The notes under the pieces are model-generated. The model saw only the letters and a list, made by a program, of their open reading frames with translations. It had not been told where the DNA came from and ran no database searches. Positions 35,102 through 43,169 of a DNA stretch of 43,169 bases are shown here, piece by piece. How positions within the stretch are numbered: position 1 is the stretch's first letter; the number at the start of each line of letters is the position of its first letter. This stretch comes from Chloroflexota bacterium (GTDB lineage Bacteria; Chloroflexota; Limnocylindria; Limnocylindrales; CSP1-4): positions 1 to 43,169 of the forward strand of contig VEOW01000054.1 of assembly GCA_012026785.1 (NCBI GenBank). The letters are read 5' to 3'. Position numbers and translations under genes: made by a program.

Positions 35102-35113
35102 ATTGTACACAAT
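35102..35113. promoter_or_regulatory. Candidate GntR/FCD-like operator ATTGT-AC-ACAAT
   Basis: Perfect 5-bp inverted arms with a 2-bp centre, upstream of the reverse-strand UbiD gene. Confidence 0.35.
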
Positions 35114-35176
35114 CTGGAGGGGGCTGCCCTTTGAACCCGAGGGCGGCCCGTCGAACGGCCTAGCTTCGGCGACCAG

Positions 35177-35656
35177 CTATCCCTGCGCTAGCCGTGCGAG
35201 AACGCGTCGCCAGCGTTCGACAACGCGAGGTGGGTCCTTCAGTCGGTACCTGATTCCCGAGAGGACTTCGGCATACGCCACTTCATCGCCTCTGACCTCG
35301 CTGACCTGCATGTCGAAACAGGCGACACCGCCATCATTCCCTTCGCGGTCATCGATTCGGTGACCTGCCAATCGGATGTAATACGCGATCCCGTCCGCGA
35401 TATGGATCATTAGAGCGCGACCAGTGCGATCCAGGTTGGAGGTAGTGGTCGATCTCGGCCATAGCGCCAATCGAAGGCTGGACTCCGAAGTGGACAGCAC
35501 CTCTCCGACCGACAGTAGAGCGATGTGGGGCCAGCCGCTGGCATCGACAGTCACGAGACAGAGAGCGTCGCTATCTTTGGTCTCTAGGTCTCTCCCATTC
35601 GTGAGTTGACGAAGAGATTTCGGCAGGAACCTCGAAACGTCTCGCGGTCGCTTCAC
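35177..35656 (-). CDS. Pyridoxamine 5'-phosphate oxidase-like (flavin-binding split-barrel) protein
   Basis: DSDALCLVTVDASGWPHIALLSVGEVLSTSESSLRLALWPRSTTTSNLDRTGRALMIH. GTG start inferred. Confidence 0.6.
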   Translation of the reverse strand: MKRPRDVSRFLPKSLRQLTNGRDLETKDSDALCLVTVDASGWPHIALLSVGEVLSTSESSLRLALWPRSTTTSNLDRTGRALMIHIADGIAYYIRLAGHRIDDREGNDGGVACFDMQVSEVRGDEVAYAEVLSGIRYRLKDPPRVVERWRRVLARLAQG

Positions 35657-35886
35657 TGCAAGAGCGTAAACCTTCCCGTCGAACGCGGCCACCAATCGAA
35701 AATGCCCGCTGCGCGGACGGCTGGCGACCATTGAGCTGGGCGACGCCGAGGGGTGGGGCGGTCGGGGGAAGCGGCTGGCGGTCGGCGTTTCACCGGCTCG
35801 TCCGCACTCCGACCAGATCGATGCCGGACGCCGGCGCTAGCCGCGCGCCAAGGCGATCGATCTGCCACAAGATGTATGCAAGGCCG

Positions 35887-35915
35887 TTGCCATGACTTAC
35901 AAGGCACGCTATGAT
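35887..35915 (+). promoter_or_regulatory. Candidate sigma70-like promoter for the second ABC operon
   Basis: TTGCCA (35887-35892), 17-nt spacer, TATGAT (35910-35915). Confidence 0.5.
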
Positions 35916-35923
35916 GGCGCCAC

Positions 35924-35963
35924 GTTCCTCTTCCTGTCGTCAGGGAGGAACTCTCGGAGGAAC
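35924..35963 (+). ncRNA. Candidate structured 5' leader (hairpin with competing arm) of the second ABC operon
   Basis: GTTCCTC-tt-CCTG / TCGT loop / CAGG-GAGGAAC gives an 11-bp stem with a 2-nt bulge; a second GGAGGAAC follows at 35956-35963. Lies between the candidate promoter and ATG 35986. Confidence 0.35.
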
Positions 35964-35985
35964 CTCGGACAGAGGGGAGCGCAGC

Positions 35986-37107
35986 ATGAACCGGCTTGGT
36001 CGACGGCAGTTCCTGATCCGCACGGGTGCCCTGGGTGGGATTGTGGTGGCCGGCGGCGGCCTGAGCAGCATCCTCGCAGCGTGCGGAGGGACACCTGCTG
36101 CCACCGCGACCCTTGGTCCTACACCCCCTGGGACGTCGCCGACTCCAGGGCAGTCGGCCGCACCTCCTGTCCTCACGGCGCCGCGAATTGCTTCGGCGTC
36201 TGGCCTGGGGGCTCCTTGGATCCTTAGGGACATGGGACCGATCCTGTACGGAGAGCCCTATGGCCTCAAGATGACTAAGGACAACTTCATTTCCTTTGAT
36301 TCCGGAGCTGTCGCCACGCAGGCACTAGTCAGCGGCCAGGCCGACATTGTGACCGGTTCGTATCTGTCCGCGCTCTCGCTCGTCAATCAGGGTCTACCGT
36401 TCAAGGTGTTCATGCCGTACCAGAAGGTCGATGAGGTTGTGCTCGCAGCGCGGCCTCCGGTGGCGAGCGTTCAAGATCTCCTCACGCCGAGCAACTTGGT
36501 AGCCGTGGACTCGCCGGGAGGCGCTGCGAGCGTCGCGCTGCAGGCCATCTTCGAGGCGAATGGGATCGATGTCGCAGTGCCGACCCTGACTAACGCGCAG
36601 CTTCTTGAGTCGTCCGGGCAGCGGGTTTCGGCACTTACGAACGGGGACGTTCAAGCGGCCGTGATGCGTCAGTTCCAGTTCAACGCCGCCAAGGCGGAAG
36701 TACCCGAGCTTGAGATCCTGGCAAATCTCTACGAGGATACGCCGAACTACCTCGCGCTGACCTTGACTGCAAGCGAGGCGTGGCTAGATGCCAACCTCGA
36801 TGTAGCGACAGCGGTATGCCAGTCGATGATGGCCGCTGCCCGCGCGTTCGGAGAGAGCTTTGAGGCCTACAACGAAGCCTGTCAGGAGGGGCTCGAGAAT
36901 CCCCCCGCAGAGGAGGTCCTTCGCGAAACCTGGTCGCTAGCGACGGAGCACGGTTTCTGGCCAACCGACGGCCGGATCACGAGCGCGCAACACGACTTCA
37001 TGGCCAGTCTCGGCACCAAAGAAGAACTTTTCGAGCAGGCGCCGAGCTACGAGGATACCGTGGACGACCGAGCGATGGCCGCCGCTCGAGCGTCATTTGG
37101 GGTTTGA
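35986..37107 (+). CDS. ABC transporter substrate-binding lipoprotein with Tat-like signal
   Basis: MNRLGRRQFLIRTGALGGIVVAGGGLSSILAACGG (twin Arg plus lipobox); SSUA/NMT1-like body. Confidence 0.82.
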   Translation: MNRLGRRQFLIRTGALGGIVVAGGGLSSILAACGGTPAATATLGPTPPGTSPTPGQSAAPPVLTAPRIASASGLGAPWILRDMGPILYGEPYGLKMTKDNFISFDSGAVATQALVSGQADIVTGSYLSALSLVNQGLPFKVFMPYQKVDEVVLAARPPVASVQDLLTPSNLVAVDSPGGAASVALQAIFEANGIDVAVPTLTNAQLLESSGQRVSALTNGDVQAAVMRQFQFNAAKAEVPELEILANLYEDTPNYLALTLTASEAWLDANLDVATAVCQSMMAAARAFGESFEAYNEACQEGLENPPAEEVLRETWSLATEHGFWPTDGRITSAQHDFMASLGTKEELFEQAPSYEDTVDDRAMAAARASFGV

Positions 37108-37958
37108 TGGAGGAACGAGACGCTCGCCCTGCCGCTCCACCCTACATCCAGGTTCACGGGATAACGAAGCGTTTCCCGGCCGCGCTAAAGGGGCAGGCAT
37201 TAGTCACGGTCCTCGACCAGGTCGAGACCTCCATCGCGCGCGGGGAGTTCGTCGTCCTCATTGGCCCAAGCGGCTGCGGGAAGTCGACGCTGCTCCGGAT
37301 CATGAACGGTCTCATTCCGGCGGATGAAGGGCGGGTCACGATCGACGGCGCGACAGTTCAGGGGCCCGCCGGGGACCGGGGAATGGTCTTCCAGAGCTTC
37401 AACCTGTTTCCCTGGCGCACGGCGCTTCAGAACGTTGCTTTTGGGCTTGAGCTGCACGGAGTTGGCTCGCAAGAGCGTGATGGGCGTGCGCGGCGTTTGC
37501 TGGCAGCGATGGGGCTGGGAGGATTCGAGAACTACTACCCTAGGCAGCTGTCCGGCGGAATGCAGCAGCGTGTCGGCCTGGCCCGGGCGCTGGCGATCGA
37601 CCCTGAGATCTTGTTCATGGACGAGCCATTTGGGTCTCTGGACGCCCAGACGAAGTTGCTCATGCAAGACGAGCTTGAGACGATCGTCCAGCGTCACAAG
37701 CGGACCGTCGTCTTCGTGACCCATGACATGGAAGAGGCCGTTTTCCTTGCGGACCGGATCCTGATCATGTCACAGCGACCTGCCAAGATCATCGAGGAGG
37801 TGAGGGTAGACCTCCCGCGACCGCGCATGGATCACATGCGCGCAGCTCCCGAGTTCGGGGAACTCAAGGCACACATCTGGAATCAGGTCCGCACAGCGCA
37901 AGAATTCCGGCCGACAATTGGGGCGGTCGATCATCCAACTGCGGCAACTCATGGTTGA
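37107..37958 (+). CDS. NitT/TauT-type ABC transporter ATP-binding protein, second copy
   Basis: LIGPSGCGKSTLLRIMNGLI, QLSGGMQQRVGLARALAIDPEILFMDEPFGSLDAQT, FVTHDMEEAVFLADR. Confidence 0.93.
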   Translation: MEERDARPAAPPYIQVHGITKRFPAALKGQALVTVLDQVETSIARGEFVVLIGPSGCGKSTLLRIMNGLIPADEGRVTIDGATVQGPAGDRGMVFQSFNLFPWRTALQNVAFGLELHGVGSQERDGRARRLLAAMGLGGFENYYPRQLSGGMQQRVGLARALAIDPEILFMDEPFGSLDAQTKLLMQDELETIVQRHKRTVVFVTHDMEEAVFLADRILIMSQRPAKIIEEVRVDLPRPRMDHMRAAPEFGELKAHIWNQVRTAQEFRPTIGAVDHPTAATHG

Positions 37959-38793
37959 TGCCCGGGCACTCAGTCAGACCCGTCGGGGGGCTTCCGCAAG
38001 CGCGCTAGGAACCGCGGGGAGACTCTGGCGCTACAAGTGGATACAGCGCGGCGTGGTGTGGGGGATCATTGTTGTCGCCTGGCAGACATTCGGCTTGATA
38101 CGAGGGCCATTCTACTTCCCGACGTTCACCGACACGATTCTGGGTTTCGTCCGCCTTGTGGTCGAAGGTGACTTGATCGTCATGGCCGCGAGCCTTCAGC
38201 AACTCCTGGTTGGGTTCGCCCTCGCCGTCGTCATCGGGATCCCGGTGGGCCTCATCCTCGGCGGCTCGCGATCTGGCGAAGCAGTTCTCGGCCACTACAT
38301 CAATGCCTGGTACGTGACGTCCAAAGAAGCCCTCCTTCCGCTGATGATAATTCTATTGGGCGTTGGATTTGAGTACCGCGTCGGGATCGTCTTCGCGTTC
38401 TCTGCGCTGTATGTCATTGTGAACGTGGCTACAGGAATGCGCGACGTAAGTCCTAGCCTCATCGAAACAGCTCGGTCATTCGGGGCATCGCGACGGCAAG
38501 TCATCGTGAAGATTGCTCTTCCGTCAGTTGTACCGTTCATGTTCGCGGGGATTCGACTCGGGTATGGATTCGCCATCAAGGGGATGGTCATTGCTGAGCT
38601 ATGGGTGTTGGGAGGGACGGGCGGGCTGCTCGCCGATCTTGCCCTGCAGCGTGAACTCGATCGCTACTTTGCCATCGCGCTGATTATCGCTCTCGTCGGA
38701 GTCGCCGGCTCTTCGATCATCCGCACTTTGGAGCGACACATTACACCCTGGGGAGCTGGGGCGATGCGGACCACCGAGAGGAGGGCCGTGTGA
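37951..38793 (+). CDS. ABC transporter permease (second transporter)
   Basis: BPD-type region ETARSFGASRRQVIVKIALPSVVPFMFAGIRLGYGFAIKGMVIAELW; multiple TM segments. Confidence 0.9.
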   Translation: MVDARALSQTRRGASASALGTAGRLWRYKWIQRGVVWGIIVVAWQTFGLIRGPFYFPTFTDTILGFVRLVVEGDLIVMAASLQQLLVGFALAVVIGIPVGLILGGSRSGEAVLGHYINAWYVTSKEALLPLMIILLGVGFEYRVGIVFAFSALYVIVNVATGMRDVSPSLIETARSFGASRRQVIVKIALPSVVPFMFAGIRLGYGFAIKGMVIAELWVLGGTGGLLADLALQRELDRYFAIALIIALVGVAGSSIIRTLERHITPWGAGAMRTTERRAV

Positions 38794-39563
38794 TGCGTAT
38801 TCCCGGGGTCGACGTGCGGTTCGCAATTATCCGGATCGCCTCGACGGCTGCCCTGTTCACGGCGTGGGAGTGGTATGGCTCGCAACCTGGCCAGTTCGCA
38901 CTGCCGCCGCCTTCGAAGGTGTTTCCCGCACTCGTCGAATCGATCGTCGATGGGGGCTTGGTCCAGGCGGCCATAGGAACCCTCTGGGTTGGAGCCGTTG
39001 GATTCTCGATCGCAGCAGTCCTGGGCGTGACACTTGGCCTTGTCATTGCAAACGTTTCATGGGCCGACAACACTCTGACACCGCTCGTGAATGCAGCCTA
39101 TGCCGCCCCGATTACGATGCTCGTGCCCATCATAGGGATCTACACTGGGCTTGGTTTCACGGGCAAGGTGACACTCGTTGTGTTATTCGCGTTCTTCGTC
39201 ATTCTCATAAACACCGAGGCTGGCGTGAGGCAGGTTCGCGAAGACCTCGTCGAAACCGCTCGCTCGTTCGAGGCATCGCGCATCCAGATCGCCCGCCACG
39301 TCATGCTCCCGTCGACGATGCCTTTCATCCTAAACGGGCTCAGGCTCGGCGTAGGCCGTGCAGTCCGAGGGGCAATCGTCGCAGAACTTCTGTTGCTGGT
39401 GTCAAACCTTGGTCTGTTCCTCATTCGTGCCGGAGCGACGTTCAATATGCCTCGCCTCATGGCCGGGATCTTCTTCACCATGCTCATGGGCTACGCGGTG
39501 ATGTGGTTTGCAGGCTATCTCGAGCGTCGATCACTTCGGTGGCGAGGAGAGGCAACATACTGA
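38793..39563 (+). CDS. ABC transporter permease (second transporter), tandem
   Basis: ETARSFEASRIQIARHVMLPSTMPFILNGLRLGVGRAVRGAIVAEL; multiple TM segments. Confidence 0.9.
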   Translation: MRIPGVDVRFAIIRIASTAALFTAWEWYGSQPGQFALPPPSKVFPALVESIVDGGLVQAAIGTLWVGAVGFSIAAVLGVTLGLVIANVSWADNTLTPLVNAAYAAPITMLVPIIGIYTGLGFTGKVTLVVLFAFFVILINTEAGVRQVREDLVETARSFEASRIQIARHVMLPSTMPFILNGLRLGVGRAVRGAIVAELLLLVSNLGLFLIRAGATFNMPRLMAGIFFTMLMGYAVMWFAGYLERRSLRWRGEATY

Positions 39564-39659
39564 TGCAGACAAGGGCAGCATCGGGCAGTACCCGGCACTG
39601 AATATTGGAGCGGGCCGGCCATCCCCATTGGGGTGGGCGGGAAATCACAGGAGGACGAT

Positions 39660-40193
39660 ATGACAGACGCCAGACAAGGTCTGGGAGCTGGCAGGCCCCA
39701 TGTCACGCCGCACCCATATGACGTGTTCTCAGACTTCATGCGGCAGCGGCGGGAGCTCTCTGAGTCCGGGCAGATTGTGGTCAAGGGCAAGGGTCGGAGC
39801 TTCCGAAACTCACGCCAAGGCTACAGCAGGTACTACCTCCACCTTAATTCCGATGCCGCGGTCCCCGAATGGCTGCTCTTCATCAAGGACGTTTCCGCGG
39901 GTTCGGGACGCCACACGCATCAGGGCGGGCTCGTTCTGTATGTGACAAAGGGACGAGGGTACTCCGTGTTCAACGGAACACGGATTGACTGGAAGGCCGG
40001 TGACCTGATGGTCATGCCGGTGCTTCCGGGGGGCGTCGAGCATGAGCACTTCCCGACCGATGAAGTGAGCATGTGGGCGGCGTTCATCTATATCCCGTTC
40101 CAAGATGCGATCGGATCGATGTTCGATCAGGTAACCGAACGTCCCGATTGGCAGCGGCTCCAGGCAGAGGACCGACAGGGAGAGGTGGCATAG
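39660..40193 (+). CDS. Single-domain cupin protein (HxH motif intact)
   Basis: GSGRHTHQGGLVLYVTKGRGYSVFNGTRIDWKAGDLMVMPV ... EHEHF; AGGAGG ribosome-binding site. Confidence 0.78.
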   Translation: MTDARQGLGAGRPHVTPHPYDVFSDFMRQRRELSESGQIVVKGKGRSFRNSRQGYSRYYLHLNSDAAVPEWLLFIKDVSAGSGRHTHQGGLVLYVTKGRGYSVFNGTRIDWKAGDLMVMPVLPGGVEHEHFPTDEVSMWAAFIYIPFQDAIGSMFDQVTERPDWQRLQAEDRQGEVA

Positions 40194-40194
40194 G

Positions 40195-40695
40195 ATGGCA
40201 CGAACGCTGTTCGAAGAGGTTTTTGAGCGAGCGGAGGTGGAGCGAGCCCGCCGCGCCTCCAGCAAGAACCTCATCACACGAGATGAGTGCCAGGCCGAGA
40301 TCTCGCCGATGGGCGTGCAGCGCTGGTACCTACACCCGCGTCTCGATACACCAAGCACGCAGGCGCTGTACTTTCACGAGCTGGAGATCCCTGTTGGCTC
40401 GCGAAGCGGGAAGCTGTTCTGCCAGGGAGGAATCGTCCACCTCGTCCTCGAAGGCGAGGGTTACACGGAGGTCGACGGCGAGCGTCATTCCTGGGAGGCC
40501 GAAGACCTGATCGCGATCCCGATCCGTGAGTACGGCGTCACCTATCAACACGTGAACACCGGATCGACTCCGGTTCGAATGGTGGTAGCGTGGCCGAATC
40601 TCGACTCGGCGATTGGGCCCGAAGGCGGCGTGGAGATGAAGGTCCTCGAGAATGCCCCTGAATTCGAGGCGCTGCTGACCACATCCGCGTCCTAG
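40195..40695 (+). CDS. Single-domain cupin protein (first metal motif degenerate)
   Basis: SGKLFCQGGIVHLVLEGEGYTEVDGERHSWEAEDLIAIPI ... YQHVNTG; 1 nt after the previous stop. Confidence 0.76.
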   Translation: MARTLFEEVFERAEVERARRASSKNLITRDECQAEISPMGVQRWYLHPRLDTPSTQALYFHELEIPVGSRSGKLFCQGGIVHLVLEGEGYTEVDGERHSWEAEDLIAIPIREYGVTYQHVNTGSTPVRMVVAWPNLDSAIGPEGGVEMKVLENAPEFEALLTTSAS

Positions 40696-40856
40696 CCTAA
40701 TCGGTGGCGGACCTAGCCACGTCGGAGCTCCTGCCGGCCGGTCGATATCACAGTCAGGCGACGTCCCCTTGACTCTACCCAGCAGCGTCGGGCTGTCTGG
40801 AAGTCGACTGCGCACGAGCAGACGGCTCATCGTCGGCCCATGCATTCGACGATGCG

Positions 40857-42122
40857 GTGACGGCTCGAACGTGCGCGGCGCCTGGCAACGGAACACGCAG
40901 GCGCGCCGTGGCCACCCCGTCTAGTCCAGAAGGAGTACGGCTGTACCAGCTACCGTACCTTGCTCTGCTGGCCACCGTCTTCCTCGGATTCTCGAACAAT
41001 GGCATCGTCCAGCCGATTCTCCCGATCTACGTTCTGGATCAGGGAGGGGACGCGGCGCTCGTAGGAGCACTCCTTCTCGCCTTCACCGTGCCCTCGATCG
41101 TAATCCGTCCGTTCATCGGACACCTGATTGATACGAGGGGCACACACTCGACGTTCAGGCTGGGTGCCGTCGGGCTTGGCGCTGCGGGCTTCCTGTTCTT
41201 AGGGCCGGGTCTCCCGGGTGTGTTCCTCGCCCGGTCACTCCACGGCGCGGCCTGGGCGGCATTCAACACGGCAGGGAACTCCGCTCTTGCTGAGCTTGCT
41301 CCGCTTTCCCGTCGGGCAGAGGCGTCAGGAATGTACAACCTGATGTCGAACCTGGCCCAAATGCTCGCCCCTGCCTGCGGCCTCATCCTCCTGGCTGGGT
41401 TCGGGTTCGCTGGCCCGTTCGTGGCCTCCGCATCGATTGGCTGTATCGCCGCAATCCTTCTCACGATCGGACCATTCGAGCATGAGACGCAGGCCTCGCC
41501 TCGAAGGTCGGATTCAGGCTTCCTCAGGGGCCTCGTCGACCGCGCGGCTGTCTTGCCAATGTCGGTGGGATTCGTCTGGGTCAGTGTCCAAACGCTCTTC
41601 GTTGTCTTTCCGCCCGTCTTCGCTGCTGAGCGAGGCATCCCTGTGTCGGAACTGACGCTCTACTACCCCGTGATGGGGGGAGTACTCATCGCCGCGAGGC
41701 TATTTGCCCGCCGCATCACGGACCGGCTTCCGAGACTCCATGTCCTTGTGTTTGGGCTCGCGATGGGCATCATCGCGATGGGAGTGGCTACGACGGCTCG
41801 CTCGGTGGCCGATCTCCTGCTTGCCGCTTGCCTGTTCGCGATAGGTTCGAGCGCGACGCCGACGATCGCGACAGCCATCGCGATTGACCGAGCGGATCCA
41901 CAACGTCTTGGTGCTGCCATGGCGACCTTCTCACTTGGCTATCCACTCGGGCTTGGCCTGGGCGGGGCAGTGTGGGGCCTCACCATCGAGGCGTTGGACT
42001 ACCCCGCACCCTTCCTTGGCGCCATTTTGGTGCTCGGGACTCTGCTCGTCCTCGTGCTATCTCCTCAGGTCAGACGCGGGCTGGCAGTCGCGGCAGGAGC
42101 GCACGCGGAGAGCAGCCGGTAA
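40857..42122 (+). CDS. Major facilitator superfamily transporter
   Basis: About 12 hydrophobic segments; FIGHLIDTRGTHSTFRLG loop; APLSRRAEASGMYNLMSNLAQMLAPACG. Start codon uncertain. Confidence 0.82.
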   Translation: MTARTCAAPGNGTRRRAVATPSSPEGVRLYQLPYLALLATVFLGFSNNGIVQPILPIYVLDQGGDAALVGALLLAFTVPSIVIRPFIGHLIDTRGTHSTFRLGAVGLGAAGFLFLGPGLPGVFLARSLHGAAWAAFNTAGNSALAELAPLSRRAEASGMYNLMSNLAQMLAPACGLILLAGFGFAGPFVASASIGCIAAILLTIGPFEHETQASPRRSDSGFLRGLVDRAAVLPMSVGFVWVSVQTLFVVFPPVFAAERGIPVSELTLYYPVMGGVLIAARLFARRITDRLPRLHVLVFGLAMGIIAMGVATTARSVADLLLAACLFAIGSSATPTIATAIAIDRADPQRLGAAMATFSLGYPLGLGLGGAVWGLTIEALDYPAPFLGAILVLGTLLVLVLSPQVRRGLAVAAGAHAESSR

Positions 42123-42130
42123 GGGACACA

Positions 42131-43072
42131 CTAGGAACACAACGCAGGTCGTCGCCGACTCGGATCACCGCTGTGCGGCAGGAGTCGCAGCGCATTCTTG
42201 GTTTCTATGAGTCGTTGATCGCTGCTACTGAAGCCAGCATCAGAAAGCTGATGCACATACTCTTCGGCGCTCCGGTACGGAAAGTCCGTCCCCCAAAGCA
42301 ACTGTGACGGCTGTGTCATTCGCGACAGCGCAGACATGGCGATGGGATTCGCAACTTGGGCGATGTCGTAGAAGAACTGTTTGAGTTGAGCCTCCGTGGA
42401 TCGCCGACTCAGGCCATGTTCGCTTTCGACGACCCTGAGTAGTCGCTCGTGGACCATGGGGAGAACGCCACCGCCGTGGGAGAAGATCCAGGCGACGTTC
42501 GGAAAGCGATCTGGGATTCTCGAGATGATGAGATTGGCGATCGCCCGCGTCGTGTCGGCACCATATTCGATGATCGCGTCCTTGATCCCCGGGAGCACTG
42601 ATCGGCAGGAAGGGGAGGCGGTCGGGTGCGTGTACACCACCGCCGCTCGACGATCCAGCTCAGCCAACACTGGATCAAACGCGGCATGTCCGAGCCACTG
42701 GGTGTCGTAGCTGGTGAACAGGCACACGCCATCAGCTCCCAGATGCTCGAAGGCGTACTCGATCTCGGCAAGGCTATCGTCGATGTCGGGCAAGGGCACC
42801 GCGGCGAAGAACCCGAAGCGCCCGGGAAAGTCCGCCACCAGTGACGCCGCGTACTCATTGCAGGCTCGAGCCACATGGCCGCCGAGCCCGTCCGCGCTCG
42901 CCCCAACTCCAGGTGTGGTTATCGAGACAATCGCAGTCTTGACCCCGGCGCGATCCATGTCCCGTAACGACCGCTCCACCGACCACCCGAGCAGTGGCCC
43001 AGCAACCCGGCGATGCAGGGCCGCAACCCAGCTGGGTGGGGCGATGTGGTGATGGACGTCAATCCGTGCCAG
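42131..43072 (-). CDS. Amidohydrolase-2 (ACMSD-like) family protein; possible CTG start
   Basis: ORF track begins at GTG 42979, but the same frame upstream encodes (M)ARIDVHHHIAPPSW, the family's N-terminal HxH. Downstream FSHGGGVLPMVHERL and LLWGTDFPY fit ACMSD-type enzymes. Confidence 0.75.
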   Translation of the reverse strand: MARIDVHHHIAPPSWVAALHRRVAGPLLGWSVERSLRDMDRAGVKTAIVSITTPGVGASADGLGGHVARACNEYAASLVADFPGRFGFFAAVPLPDIDDSLAEIEYAFEHLGADGVCLFTSYDTQWLGHAAFDPVLAELDRRAAVVYTHPTASPSCRSVLPGIKDAIIEYGADTTRAIANLIISRIPDRFPNVAWIFSHGGGVLPMVHERLLRVVESEHGLSRRSTEAQLKQFFYDIAQVANPIAMSALSRMTQPSQLLWGTDFPYRSAEEYVHQLSDAGFSSSDQRLIETKNALRLLPHSGDPSRRRPALCS

Positions 43073-43169
43073 TAGTGTCCCGGGACGTGGTGTAAATCGA
43101 GGGCCATGACGGCAATGGCCACCGCCTAGGCTTCCAGCGGATTTCTGACGTCAGCTGGGAGGACCACAG

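Noticed and set aside
1-43169. CRISPR arrays, tRNA or rRNA genes
   Set aside because: No regularly spaced direct repeats, cloverleaf-like segments or rRNA signatures were recognised by eye.

Overview
This 43 kb window is GC-rich and looks chromosomal. Its gene content and many GTG/TTG starts suggest an actinobacterial or Chloroflexota-like host, but that is inference. It reads as a catabolic island built from duplicated enzyme modules. The left edge has an IS481-like DDE transposase, followed by a divergent PyrD-like flavoenzyme, a luciferase-like (LLM) flavin oxidoreductase interrupted by one in-frame stop, and an IclR regulator. The IclR gene begins a long, translationally coupled operon: LLM oxidoreductase, alpha/beta hydrolase, two hydantoinase/dihydroorotase-like cyclic amidohydrolases, CoxG-like, two complete molybdenum-hydroxylase sets (one with FAD and Mo subunits fused), and a UbiD decarboxylase. 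A second hydrolase-hydantoinase-LLM set converges on it from the other strand. Next come a GntR regulator, an aldehyde dehydrogenase, VOC proteins, a NitT/TauT-type ABC importer, and a Rieske dioxygenase (alpha+beta) / extradiol dioxygenase / NahE-like hydratase-aldolase set. The right part has a second UbiD, a PPOX-like protein, a second ABC importer, two tandem cupins, an MFS transporter and an ACMSD-like amidohydrolase. Points I consider most worth a second look: the duplicated LLM/hydrolase/hydantoinase module; a pair of small Cys-rich proteins sharing CPxxGDxDxDxCxGC; the fused Mo-hydroxylase with GHGD in place of GVGE; serine-less nucleophile elbows in both hydrolases; an asymmetric cupin pair; a shared TGGAATGCCGTTCCA-type operator candidate; and a hairpin leader before the second ABC operon. 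No tRNA, rRNA or CRISPR was seen. Family calls come from reading motifs, not from database searches.
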